A DNA stretch of 64,000 nt from the NCBI GenBank assembly GCA_003240755.1, contig QFNF01000002.1:62001-126000 (forward strand), in the 5' to 3' direction. This document shows, in pieces, positions 19,405 to 28,178 of the stretch. The notes under the pieces are model-generated. The model did no database searches and was not told where the DNA came from. It saw only the letters and a program-made list of their open reading frames with translations. The position numbers and the translations under genes were made by a program. The stretch comes from Sphingomonas hengshuiensis. GTDB taxonomy: Bacteria; Pseudomonadota; Alphaproteobacteria; Sphingomonadales; Sphingomonadaceae. Numbering within the stretch: the first letter of the stretch is position 1; each line of letters begins with the position of its first letter.

Positions 19405-19484
19405 GCGACGAACCGAACCGCGTTCGCCTTGCCGGCCGGGAGGGGCGGGGGTAGGTTCTCCGTCCGTTCTTCCCGGAGTATCGC

Positions 19485-20909
19485 ATGGACCCGCTCGTCA
19501 TCGTCATCGTCGCCGCCGTCCTGCTCGCGGGGCTGGCGATCGGCTGGCTGATGGGCAGCCGCCAGGTCCAGTCGCTGCGCGAGGAGCGGGACCGGCGCGA
19601 GGACGACTTCAAACAGGCGATCGCCGACCTGGCACTTGCCACCGAACGCGCGAAGGAAGTGCCGGCACTGCGCGAGGAACTGGCCGAAATCCGCGGCGAT
19701 CGCGACGCGCTGCTGCTCGATCATGCCGCGCTCAAGGCCAATGCCGCCGCGTTCGAGGAACGGTTGACCGAGTTCAAGGACGCGCGCGAGGCGATGGCCG
19801 CGCAGTTCCGCGAGACGGCCCATGTCATGCTGGAGGGTGCCCAGAAGCAGTTCCTGCAACGCGCCAACGAACGTTTCGCGCAGGCCGGCGACACCAACGA
19901 GATGAAGCTGAAGGCGCTGCTCGCTCCCGTGGAGGCGACGCTCAAGCGCTACGAGGCCAGCATGACCAAGGTCGAGGGCGAGCGGCAGGAAGCGTACGGC
20001 ACGCTCAAGGGCCTGATGGACGCGATGCGCATCGGCCAGGAATCGGTGAAGAGCGAGGCGGCGAAGCTGGTCAACGCGCTGCGCTCCGCCCCCAAGGCGC
20101 GGGGCCGCTGGGGCGAACAGCAATTGCGCAACGTGCTGGAAACCTGCGGCCTTGCCGAACATACCGATTTCCAGATGGAGGTGTCGGTCGATCATGGCGA
20201 GGGGCGGCTGCGCCCCGACGCCATCGTCCGGGTGCCCGGCGGCAAGAGCCTGGTGATCGATGCCAAGGTATCGCTCAACGCCTATCAGGACGCGCATGGC
20301 GCGGTCGACGAGGTCGAGCGCGCCGCGTTCATGACCGCGCACGTCGCGTCGATGAAGACCCATGTCAACGCGCTGGGCGCCAAGAGCTACCAGTCGCAGT
20401 TCGAGGATACGCCCGACTATGTCGTGATGTTCGTGCCGGGCGAACATTTCCTCGCCGCCGCGCTCGAACATGCGCCGGACCTGTGGGACTATGCCTTTGA
20501 CCGCCGCGTGCTGATCGCGACACCGACCAACCTGATCGCCATCGCCCGCACCGTCGCGGCGGTGTGGCGGCAGGAGAAGCTGGCCGGCGAGGCCCGCCAG
20601 ATCGGCCAGCTCGGCCGCGAACTCCATGCCCGCCTCGCCAAGATGGGCGACCATGTCGCGAGGCTCGGCAAGAACCTCGAAAGTGCGAATACCGCGTACA
20701 ACGCCTTCGTCGGCAGCCTCGAATCGCAGGTCATGACCTCGGCCAAGCGGTTCGAATCGCTCAATATCGATACCGGTGGCAAGTCGATCGAGTCGCTTCC
20801 GGTGGTCGAACAGTCGCCGCGCCCGCTGACCAAGCTGGCGGTCGCGATCGCCGCGGCCGAGGAAGCGGTCGAGGACCGGACCGGCGCGGAGGAGCCGGCG
20901 GCGGGTTAG
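19485..20909 (+). CDS. rmuC: DNA recombination protein RmuC
   Basis: 474-residue RmuC-family protein, a membrane-anchored coiled-coil protein with a nuclease-like domain that limits recombination between inverted repeats. Residues 1-22 form an N-terminal membrane segment (VIVIVAAVLLAGLAIGWLMG), then a long charged coiled coil to about 190. The RmuC core has RGRWGEQQLRNVLE and LVIDAKVSLNAY. It is preceded by a GGAG-type RBS in TTCCCGGAGTATCGC. Confidence 0.94.
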   Translation: MDPLVIVIVAAVLLAGLAIGWLMGSRQVQSLREERDRREDDFKQAIADLALATERAKEVPALREELAEIRGDRDALLLDHAALKANAAAFEERLTEFKDAREAMAAQFRETAHVMLEGAQKQFLQRANERFAQAGDTNEMKLKALLAPVEATLKRYEASMTKVEGERQEAYGTLKGLMDAMRIGQESVKSEAAKLVNALRSAPKARGRWGEQQLRNVLETCGLAEHTDFQMEVSVDHGEGRLRPDAIVRVPGGKSLVIDAKVSLNAYQDAHGAVDEVERAAFMTAHVASMKTHVNALGAKSYQSQFEDTPDYVVMFVPGEHFLAAALEHAPDLWDYAFDRRVLIATPTNLIAIARTVAAVWRQEKLAGEARQIGQLGRELHARLAKMGDHVARLGKNLESANTAYNAFVGSLESQVMTSAKRFESLNIDTGGKSIESLPVVEQSPRPLTKLAVAIAAAEEAVEDRTGAEEPAAG

Positions 20910-20913
20910 CGCG

Positions 20914-20991
20914 TGATGACTTCAGGCATACCCGATCATCCTTGACAAGCTCAGCCCCTGCTCGGCACGAACGGGCAGGCTTCATGTCATC
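20914..20991. repeat. Palindromic intergenic repeat between convergent genes
   Basis: The 107-base gap between rmuC and the convergent ureohydrolase gene holds CTTGACAAGCTCAG and CACGAACGGGCAGG, separated by a few bases. These resemble the halves of the widely scattered sphingomonad intergenic repeat built around GACAAGCTCAGCACGAACGG, here with an extra stretch of about 11 bases between them. Outer bases 20914-20919 and 20986-20991 are complementary, so the region can fold and may act as a bidirectional terminator. Confidence 0.55.
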
Positions 20992-21016
20992 AGAGTCTGG
21001 TCGGACTTCCGCCGGG

Positions 21017-21982
21017 CTACGCGTCCGGCTGCGGCGTGGCGGCGGGCCGGGGCGGCACCTGCCCATTATTCCCCAGCACCAGCCCCATCGCCACCGCCAC
21101 GATCCGCGCGGCCATCGCCGCGCACAGCCGTTGCGGGTCGTCGCGCGCCGGGACATATTCCGCCAGCACCAGCCCGGCGATCTCGCCCTTCGCCGCCAGC
21201 GCGGCGAGCAGCAGCACGACCTCCGCATAGCGCAACCCGCCCGGCGTCGGCATCGCGACCGCCGGGAACGCTGCCGGATCGATCCCGTCGCAGTCGATCG
21301 ACACGAGATAGCGCCCGCCGGCGGGCACCTGTTCGATCGCCGCATCGATCCCGCCGCGGATCAGGTCGTAGGCGGTGACGATCCGGCTGCCCCAGCGACG
21401 CGCGTCCTCGATCTGCCACGCACCGCCGCTGCCCAGCCCGCGCACCCCGATCTGCACCATGGCCGTGACATGCGGCATCTCCGCCAGCCGTCGCATCGGC
21501 GATCCGTATCCCAGCGGCTCCCCGCGAATGTCGTCGCCCCAGTCGACATGCGCATCGATCTGCACGACGGTCAGCGGCCCGTGGCGTTCGAACCCGGCCG
21601 CAAACGGGATCGGCACCGAATCGTCGCCGCCCAGCACGATCGGCACCGCGCCGGCCGCCAACGCCGCGCGCGTCGCCGCCGTGATCCGTTCGCGGTTGCC
21701 GGCCGCGTCCCCGGTCCGGGTATCGACATCGCCGGCATCGACCACGCCGCGCGCATCGTCGGGATCGGGGAAGGGGGTGAAGCCGAGGTCGAAGTCGATC
21801 TGCGACAATTGCCGCGCGAACCCCAGCGACGCCGCACGGATCGCCGCCGGGGCATCCGCCGAATGGCTCGGTTCGCCATCGTCATAGGGCGTTGCCTCGC
21901 TCGCCCCGAACAGGACGATGCTCGACGTTTCCAGCGCGTCGAGTTCGGCGGCGGGCAGGGCGGCGAAGGTTGGTCGGCTCAT
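21017..21982 (-). CDS. Ureohydrolase (agmatinase/arginase) family protein with variant metal motif
   Basis: 321-residue ureohydrolase-fold enzyme, expected to hydrolyse a guanidino compound to an amine and urea with two metal ions. The second and third metal motifs are normal: QIDAHVDWGDD and SIDCDGIDP, with the late acidic EYVPARDD. The first motif, usually GGDHS, reads GGDDS here, so one histidine ligand is aspartate. This occurs in an agmatinase-like subgroup and may change metal preference or substrate. It lies just after the SpoU methyltransferase in position, and the arginine-catabolic ast genes are 1.1 kb away. Confidence 0.87.
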   Translation of the reverse strand: MSRPTFAALPAAELDALETSSIVLFGASEATPYDDGEPSHSADAPAAIRAASLGFARQLSQIDFDLGFTPFPDPDDARGVVDAGDVDTRTGDAAGNRERITAATRAALAAGAVPIVLGGDDSVPIPFAAGFERHGPLTVVQIDAHVDWGDDIRGEPLGYGSPMRRLAEMPHVTAMVQIGVRGLGSGGAWQIEDARRWGSRIVTAYDLIRGGIDAAIEQVPAGGRYLVSIDCDGIDPAAFPAVAMPTPGGLRYAEVVLLLAALAAKGEIAGLVLAEYVPARDDPQRLCAAMAARIVAVAMGLVLGNNGQVPPRPAATPQPDA

Positions 21983-22013
21983 GCCGCCCCAATGCCCGAG
22001 CCTGCCCGAAGGT

Positions 22014-22811
22014 TCAGGGGCGGTGCTGCCCCAGCACGGTATATGCCATCACCGCCGTCGCCACCGCCGCGTTCAGGCTGTCGGCCTTGCCCAGCATGGG
22101 GATCTTGACCAGCAGGTCGCATTCGGCGGCCATGTGCTCCGGCATCCCCTGCGCCTCGTTGCCGGTCAGCAGGAAGGTCGGATCGGGATAGGTCGCCGCG
22201 CGATAATCCTGCTCGGTGTCGAGGCTGAGGCCGACCAGCGTCCCCGGCCCGTTGCGCAGCCAGTCGCGGAACGTCGTCCAGTCGGCCCGCGCGACGGCGA
22301 CGGTGAAGATCGCCCCCATGCTCGCCCGCACCGCCTCGACCGAAAACGGATCGACGCACTCGTCGATCAGGATCAGCCCGCCGGCCCCGGTCGCATCCGC
22401 CGTGCGCAGGATCGTGCCCAGATTGCCCGGATCGCGTAGCCGCTCGGCGACCAGCCACAAGGATGCGTTGCGCCGGTCGATGCCGGCCAGCCCGGTCGGG
22501 AATTCGTCATAGACGCCGACGACCGACCCCGGATTGTCCTTGCCCGACAGCTTCGACAATATGTCGACCGTCGTCGCGATCGCGGTCCCGCCCGACGCCT
22601 CGGTTTCGTCGATCAGCGTTTCCAACAGCGGATGCGGCGCATCGCTCGCGAAATACAGCTCGGCCGGCAACCACCCCGCCTCGCGCGCCTCGGTCAGGAT
22701 GCGCAATCCTTCGGCAAGGAAGCGGCGCTGGTCGCGGCGGTGGCGTTTTTCCCGCAGGTTGCGGGCGGCCTTCACCATCGGGTTCGAATAGGCGGTAATT
22801 TCGCGAGGCAT
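22014..22811 (-). CDS. TrmH/SpoU-family RNA methyltransferase
   Basis: 265-residue SPOUT-class RNA 2'-O-methyltransferase. The N-terminal substrate-binding domain (EITAYSNPMVKAARNLREKR) resembles RlmB/TrmH types. The trefoil-knot domain shows RLRDPGNLGTILRTADATGA, LTGNEAQGM and the terminal IPMLGKADSLNAAVATA. The target RNA cannot be identified. The start at 22809-22811 is 8 bases downstream of the small membrane protein gene, so they form an operon. Confidence 0.92.
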   Translation of the reverse strand: MPREITAYSNPMVKAARNLREKRHRRDQRRFLAEGLRILTEAREAGWLPAELYFASDAPHPLLETLIDETEASGGTAIATTVDILSKLSGKDNPGSVVGVYDEFPTGLAGIDRRNASLWLVAERLRDPGNLGTILRTADATGAGGLILIDECVDPFSVEAVRASMGAIFTVAVARADWTTFRDWLRNGPGTLVGLSLDTEQDYRAATYPDPTFLLTGNEAQGMPEHMAAECDLLVKIPMLGKADSLNAAVATAVMAYTVLGQHRP

Positions 22812-22819
22812 GGCCCCGA

Positions 22820-23041
22820 CTAGCCTGCCTTGCGCTCCGCGTCGATCGAATCGAGGATCCGCGTCCCCGCCATGAACACCGCGATCGGGCACACCGCGAA
22901 CAGCAGCTTGCCGCCGATGCCGGGATATTGCGCAAGGTAGTGAAAGCCGCGTTCGACCGCGCCGACGCCCAGTCCATAGATGACCAGATACGCCTCGAAC
23001 TTCGACTTGATCGTGAACAGGTTCTTGAGCCGGGTCAGCAT
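22820..23041 (-). CDS. Small membrane protein, conserved hypothetical
   Basis: 73 residues starting MLTRLKNLFTIKSKFEAYLV, with two likely membrane helices (about 17-33 and 44-60) separated by HYLAQYPGIGGK. I know similar short proteins in sphingomonads but no assigned function. It is cotranscribed with the downstream RNA methyltransferase. The basic N-terminus and DSIDAERKAG tail suggest cytosolic ends. Confidence 0.72.
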   Translation of the reverse strand: MLTRLKNLFTIKSKFEAYLVIYGLGVGAVERGFHYLAQYPGIGGKLLFAVCPIAVFMAGTRILDSIDAERKAG

Positions 23042-23107
23042 GGCGGGAAGTCACGCAAATTGCGTACCAGTGGCGGTTTTACGCCGTTTCCGGTGCCCGG
23101 CGCATGG

Positions 23108-24364
23108 TTAAGTGTCAATTAACCCGACAAGGTCGAGCGTCTCGAACAGCGCGCGGCGCGCACACTCGATCCGCGCGATCAGCCCCGGATCGCCGATATC
23201 GGCGGGCGCGATCCGTTCGGGCCAATGCGTCTCGACGACGGCCGCGATCCGGTCGAGCCGGTCATCGTCGACCAGGAAGCGCGGATCGATCGTCGCCGGA
23301 TCGGCGACGACGCGCAGGCGCAGGCACGCCGGCCCGCCGCCATTAGCCATCGATTCGCGCACATCGACCACCTCCAGCCGCCGGATCGGGCCGTTGCCGG
23401 CGACCAGCTCCTGCAGCCATTGCCACACGCCCGCCGTCTCGCGCGCTTCGGCGGGCAGGATCAGCGCCATGCCGCCATCGGGCAACGTCACCAGTTGCGC
23501 ATTGAAGAGATAGGAGGCGATGGCATCGGCAAGGCTGACCCGGTCGGCGGGCACCTCGACGATTTCCACCGACGGCAACGCGCCGCGCAGGTCGGCGAAG
23601 AACCCGTCGCGATCGTGGAACGCCTGTTCATGCGCGAACAGCACGCGTTCGTTGGCGACGGCCACCACGTCGTTGTGGAACGCGCCGGCCGCGATCGCTG
23701 CATCCGACTGTCGCACGAACAGCGTCCGGTCCGCCGCCAGACCATGCGCCCGCGCGATCGCCGCACTTGCCTCCGGATGCTGCCTTGCGGGGAAGGGGCC
23801 GCCGGCGACGCCATAGACGAATATCTCGACCCCCGCGGCGCCATGCGTCTCGCACAGCCGCATATGGTTTGCCGCCCCTTCGTCGCCGAACGGCGCCGGC
23901 ACCGGGCCATGCACCGCGAACGCCGGATCGGCAAAGGCGGTACGCAACTGCCGGAGCGTCGCCGGCCATTCGTGGCTGCGGTGCGGCATCGTCACGAGGT
24001 TGGCGACGGTCAGGTGGCAACGCCCGTCGCCGCAATCGCTGGCGGGCGACACCGTCGCGGCATTGGCCGCCCACATCGCCGACGCCGACAGCGCCTGCGC
24101 CCGCAAATGGGGGGCACCGGCGGCATAGTCGGTCGCCAGCGCCGCCAGCCAGCGATGATCCGGCCGCGGATGCGGCAGCAGGATACCTTGGCGGAGTCCC
24201 AGCGCGAGGTTCGCGCGCATCTTGGCGATCCCCTGCAACGCCGCCGCGCGCGGGCGCGACGTCCCGCCCGCGTTGCGCGTCGCGGCAAGGTTGCCGTGGC
24301 TGAGGCCGGCATAGTTGTGGCTGGGACCGATGATCCCGTCGAAATTGATCTCGCGCACGCTCAT
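23108..24364 (-). CDS. astB: N-succinylarginine dihydrolase
   Basis: 418-residue AstB, second enzyme of the arginine succinyltransferase pathway, converting succinylarginine to succinylornithine with release of ammonia and carbon dioxide. Characteristic sequence includes EINFDGIIGPSHNYAGLSHG at the N-terminus, FHNDVVAVANERVLF with the catalytic His, and NGGGPACLRLRV. The Cys nucleophile is in GGPACLR. The ATG overlaps the astA stop (ATGA). Confidence 0.96.
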   Translation of the reverse strand: MSVREINFDGIIGPSHNYAGLSHGNLAATRNAGGTSRPRAAALQGIAKMRANLALGLRQGILLPHPRPDHRWLAALATDYAAGAPHLRAQALSASAMWAANAATVSPASDCGDGRCHLTVANLVTMPHRSHEWPATLRQLRTAFADPAFAVHGPVPAPFGDEGAANHMRLCETHGAAGVEIFVYGVAGGPFPARQHPEASAAIARAHGLAADRTLFVRQSDAAIAAGAFHNDVVAVANERVLFAHEQAFHDRDGFFADLRGALPSVEIVEVPADRVSLADAIASYLFNAQLVTLPDGGMALILPAEARETAGVWQWLQELVAGNGPIRRLEVVDVRESMANGGGPACLRLRVVADPATIDPRFLVDDDRLDRIAAVVETHWPERIAPADIGDPGLIARIECARRALFETLDLVGLIDT

Positions 24365-25371
24365 CGCCCCACCTGCGACACCGTATCGCCGACGTCGATG
24401 TTCAGCGCCCGTGCCGCCTCGGCATCGATGACGATGCCGTCGGCGCGGATCGTCGTCTCCGCCATGCAGGCGCGGAATTCGGCCAGCCGCCCCGTCGCCA
24501 GCAGCGACGGCGTGCCGCCATCGCCGATCGCCACCACGGCAAGCTCGCGCCGGTCGCGCACCGTCGCGATCTGGTCGGTACGCGCGGTCATCGTCGGGCC
24601 ACCGTCGAAGATGTCGACGTAATTCTCGTACGCGAAGCCTTCGTTCTCCAGCATCCGCATCGCCGCGCGGCCGGTCGGATGGGGCAGGCCGATGACCCCG
24701 CGCGCCGCTTCGGGCAGCATCGCGATATAGACCGGGTGGCGCGGCATCAGGTCGGCGATGAACTGGTTGCCGTGGATCGCATTGAACTGGTCGGCGTCCT
24801 GGAACGTCATCCCGAAGAAGCGCCCGGCGACCCCGTCCCAGAAGGGCGATCCGCCCGCCTCGTCGATGATCCCGCGCAGCTCCGCCAGCACCCGGTCGGC
24901 AAAGCGCCCGCGATGCTGCGCGATGAACAGGTAGCGCGACCGGGCCAGCAGCAGCCCCAGCCCCCCGGCGCGCTCGCCGGGATGCAGGAACAGCCCGCCG
25001 ACCTCGCTCGACCCCTCCAGGTCGTTGACGAGGTTCAGGATATCGGCGCGAAAGGTGCGACCCAGCGCCTCGCTATGCTTGGTCAGCGTCGCGACGCGAT
25101 AGGAATAGAAGGGCCAGCGCTGGCCGACCTTGGTGAACACCTGGCACGTGCCGCGCACCTCGCCGGTGTCGATATTCTCCAGCACCAGCACGAACACCTC
25201 GTCGCGCGGCGCGTCCTCCGCATGGCTGAACGCCACCGCGCTGCGCTCCAGCCGGGTCATCAGCGCATTGCGATCGGGGGGCAGGTTGGTGAAGCCGCCG
25301 CCGGTCAGCTTGGCCATTTCGTACAGATATTTCAGGTCGCTTTCGCGCGCCGCACGGATTCGGAACGTCAC
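24361..25371 (-). CDS. astA: Arginine N-succinyltransferase
   Basis: 336-residue acyltransferase transferring succinyl from succinyl-CoA to arginine. It starts at the GTG at 25369-25371 (VTFRIRAARESDLKYLYEMA), which overlaps the stop of the upstream hydrolase (GTGA). Family signatures include GGFTNLPPDR, GLFLHPGERAGGLGLLL, PFWDGVAGRFFGM and FENEGF-like LENEGFAYENYVDIFDGGPT. It is tightly coupled on both sides, forming a three-gene operon. Confidence 0.96.
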   Translation of the reverse strand: MTFRIRAARESDLKYLYEMAKLTGGGFTNLPPDRNALMTRLERSAVAFSHAEDAPRDEVFVLVLENIDTGEVRGTCQVFTKVGQRWPFYSYRVATLTKHSEALGRTFRADILNLVNDLEGSSEVGGLFLHPGERAGGLGLLLARSRYLFIAQHRGRFADRVLAELRGIIDEAGGSPFWDGVAGRFFGMTFQDADQFNAIHGNQFIADLMPRHPVYIAMLPEAARGVIGLPHPTGRAAMRMLENEGFAYENYVDIFDGGPTMTARTDQIATVRDRRELAVVAIGDGGTPSLLATGRLAEFRACMAETTIRADGIVIDAEAARALNIDVGDTVSQVGR

Positions 25372-26576
25372 AATCCCCCCAGGCCCGCGATACGGGCAAT
25401 CGCCACCGCCGACAGGCCGGCGCGTTCGGCCAGGCTGTCGACGATCATATATTCCTGCGGCGAATGGATCGCCCCGCCGCGCACGCCCATCGTGTCGATC
25501 ACCGGCACGCCGCACGCCGCGATGTTGTTGCCGTCGCACACGCCGCCGGTGTCGCGCCACGCGATCGGGATCGACAGGTCGGCGCCGACCTGCTGCACCA
25601 GCGCGAACAGCTTCGCCGCGCCGGCGTCGATCGGTTTGGGCGGGCGGTTGAAGCTGCCATGCACCGCGATCTCGACATCGTGCGCGGCGGCGACCATCGC
25701 CACCGCCGCATCGATCTGCGCCCGCGCCCGCGTGATCTCGTCCGCGCCATGCGGGCGGAAATTCACCCGCAATACCGCATGGTCGGGCACGACATTGTTC
25801 GGGCCTCCGCCATCGATCCGCGCCGGATTGACCGCCAGCCGCGGCCCACGCACCGCGTTCAGCCGAAGCGCGATATCGGCGGCGGCGACGATCGCGTTGC
25901 GGCCTTCCTCCGGATTGCGTCCGGCATGCGCGCTGCGCCCGGTGACGACGATCGAGAAATTGCCCGTGCCGCCCCGCGCCCCGGCCAGCGTGCCGTCGGG
26001 AAGGGCGGGTTCATAGGTGAACGCCGCGACCTTGCCCCGCGCCACCCGCTCGATCAGCCGGGCCGAGGAGAACGAGCCCGTTTCCTCGTCCGAATTTATC
26101 ATCACGTCATAGCCGAAATGGTCGCCGATCTCCGCAGCCTCGACCGCCTTGAGCGCGGCGAGCATCACCGACAGTCCGCCCTTCATATCGGCCGCGCCCG
26201 GTCCGTTCAGCGTGTCGGCATCGATATACTGCATCGTCTGGAACGCGTGGGTCGCGCCGTACACGGTGTCCATATGGCCGGTGAACAGCATCCTGACCGG
26301 CGCCTGCGGCCGGACCCGTACCAGCAGATGCCGCCCATGGTCGATCGCGCGCACCGTGCCGTCGGCATCGACCGTCTCGACCGGGTCGGGATCGACCAGC
26401 GACACCTCGCCCGGCAGCGTGGCGAACGCGTCCGCCAGCAATCCGGCCATGGTGCCCAGCCCGGCGACGTTGTGCGTCCCGCTGTTCACCATCACCCATC
26501 GTTCGACCTGCGACCGCATGGCCGCACCGTCGATCCGTTCGATCGTCCGGCGTTCGTGCCCGTCTGTCCTGTCCAT
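25368..26576 (-). CDS. M20-family hydrolase in the arginine succinyltransferase operon
   Basis: 402-residue zinc hydrolase of the M20 family (carboxypeptidase G2/ArgE-like). Metal-site motifs are FTGHMDTVYG, GPGAADMKGGL, INSDEETGS and the late AIHSPQEY histidine, with a dimerisation domain in the middle (GRSAHAGRNPEEGRNA). It is first in an operon with astA and astB. No astE, astC or astD is present in the window. Deacylating a succinylated or related amino acid is thus a reasonable inference, not shown. Confidence 0.88.
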   Translation of the reverse strand: MDRTDGHERRTIERIDGAAMRSQVERWVMVNSGTHNVAGLGTMAGLLADAFATLPGEVSLVDPDPVETVDADGTVRAIDHGRHLLVRVRPQAPVRMLFTGHMDTVYGATHAFQTMQYIDADTLNGPGAADMKGGLSVMLAALKAVEAAEIGDHFGYDVMINSDEETGSFSSARLIERVARGKVAAFTYEPALPDGTLAGARGGTGNFSIVVTGRSAHAGRNPEEGRNAIVAAADIALRLNAVRGPRLAVNPARIDGGGPNNVVPDHAVLRVNFRPHGADEITRARAQIDAAVAMVAAAHDVEIAVHGSFNRPPKPIDAGAAKLFALVQQVGADLSIPIAWRDTGGVCDGNNIAACGVPVIDTMGVRGGAIHSPQEYMIVDSLAERAGLSAVAIARIAGLGGL

Positions 26577-26673
26577 CGCCCCGTCCTAGAGCGATATGGT
26601 ATCGAACGGAACCGTTAGTCGCGCGGCATGGGGGAGCGGGGCGGCGTCGCGGATTGCGTCCCGGCGCCTTCGC

Positions 26674-27570
26674 TCAGAACGCATAGACCAGCGACGCCCG
26701 CCCGGTTGTGTCGGTATTGACCCGTCCGACCGGCGGGCGGCTTTCGAACTGGATGTTGTACGATAGTCGCGCCGACAACGGCCCCAGCAGCTTGGCATCG
26801 ACCGCGGTCAGGCTGGTGATCGTGCTGTTCGCGTCCTGCAGATAGGCCGACGTATCCTGGCGCAGCGTCAGCGCCGAAGTCATCTTCCAGTCGAAATCGA
26901 CCGACCCGCGCGCCGCGAGGTTGCGTTCGACATCGCCGGTGGTGAACGACGTATAGCGAAACGCCGGACCCAGTTCGAGGTCGAGCGTGATCGGCCCCCG
27001 CGCGACGACCGTGTAACCCGCGCCGCTCGACGCCGAATAGCGATCATAATATCCGAAGAACTTGTCGGATTCATACTGCGTCGCGCCGTAGATGTAGAGC
27101 CGGTCGTCGACCTTGTAATTGGGTTCGAATGCCGCGAGATAATGTTCCCGCGTCGGGATATTGTTGTTTTCCTGATAATCCGCCTGCAGCTTCAACTTGT
27201 GTCGCCAGCGATACCCCTCGCGCGACAGGTCGAGTATCGCGGTCACGCCCAGACTGTCCGAATTGCCGCTGTTGATCCAGCCGCCGATCTCGGCACGCCC
27301 CTTGACCAGCGCGCCGAACGACGCGGTGCGCAGCCGCTTCTGGGTCTTCTCGCTCCGCTCGAACGTGTAATGCGACGCGAGGTCGGCGATCTTCTGCGAA
27401 TGCTTCGGCGCGGCCTTGCGCGCATAGCGGACGATGGTCGCGACGTCGTTGTCGTTGCCCGACGCCATCGCCTCCTCCAGCATCGTCCGGATCTCGATCG
27501 GCAGATCGGGCTCGGGCGGCGGCTCGGCATAATATGCGCCCAGCGGCAGGAGGAATGCGGGGTTGAGCAT
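26674..27570 (-). CDS. DUF481 outer-membrane beta-barrel protein (YdiY-like)
   Basis: About 298 residues. The C-terminal two-thirds is a DUF481 domain: alternating beta strands such as RAEIGGWINSGNSDSLGVTA and LYIYGATQYESDKFFGYYDR, ending in Phe (ASLVYAF) as outer-membrane barrels do. The N-terminal 90 residues are helical and charged. No clear signal peptide is seen after the ATG at 27568-27570 (a GTG codon precedes it directly), although MLNPAFLLPLGAYYA may serve. Related proteins are called salt-stress-induced outer-membrane proteins. Confidence 0.82.
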   Translation of the reverse strand: MLNPAFLLPLGAYYAEPPPEPDLPIEIRTMLEEAMASGNDNDVATIVRYARKAAPKHSQKIADLASHYTFERSEKTQKRLRTASFGALVKGRAEIGGWINSGNSDSLGVTAILDLSREGYRWRHKLKLQADYQENNNIPTREHYLAAFEPNYKVDDRLYIYGATQYESDKFFGYYDRYSASSGAGYTVVARGPITLDLELGPAFRYTSFTTGDVERNLAARGSVDFDWKMTSALTLRQDTSAYLQDANSTITSLTAVDAKLLGPLSARLSYNIQFESRPPVGRVNTDTTGRASLVYAF

Positions 27571-27634
27571 CACCGCCCGCTATAGCCGATCGCGTGCACC
27601 GGGGCTGAACGGCTCGTCCCGGCTTCGGGGCGGC

Positions 27635-28114
27635 TCACCGACGCAGATGCTCCGAGAAACCGGCCAGTACCTGCTCGTACAGCGCCTTCTTGAACGGCAC
27701 GATCATCGTCGGCAGATCGGCGGGCTCGGCCCAGCGCCACGCGCGGAATTCGGGTTCGGGCGTCTGGATGTCGATATCGCCATCCTCCCCCTCGAAGGCG
27801 AACAGGAACCAGCGTTGCCGCTGCCCGCGCCATTTCCCCTTCCATATCCTGCCGATCATGTCGTCGGGCAGGTCGTAGAACAGTTCCTCGGCGCTTTCCG
27901 CGATCAAGCGCACCTTGTCCGCCGCCACGCCGGTTTCCTCGCGCAGTTCGCGCACCGCCGCGTCGATCGGCGCCTCGCCCGGGTCGATCCCGCCCTGCGG
28001 CATCTGCCACGCCTCCAGCGTCGAATCGAGCCGCTGCCCGACGAACACCCGTCCGTCGCGGTTCAGCAGCATGACGCCCGCACAGGGGCGATAGGGAAGG
28101 GTGGTCTTGTCCAT
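27635..28114 (-). CDS. rppH: RNA pyrophosphohydrolase (Nudix)
   Basis: 159-residue Nudix hydrolase that removes pyrophosphate from mRNA 5' ends, starting decay. The Nudix box is GGIDPGEAPIDAAVRELREE followed by TG, with the preceding LEAWQMPQGG typical of RppH. The TLPYRPCAGVMLLN start and KGKWRGQRQRWFLF also match. It is divergent from the deacetylase-like gene by 64 bases. Confidence 0.95.
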   Translation of the reverse strand: MDKTTLPYRPCAGVMLLNRDGRVFVGQRLDSTLEAWQMPQGGIDPGEAPIDAAVRELREETGVAADKVRLIAESAEELFYDLPDDMIGRIWKGKWRGQRQRWFLFAFEGEDGDIDIQTPEPEFRAWRWAEPADLPTMIVPFKKALYEQVLAGFSEHLRR

Positions 28115-28178
28115 GCCCGCCTTCCTACCGGCCGCGCACCGCTTTTGCGAGGCGCATCGGCACCTTATCTGTACGCCC

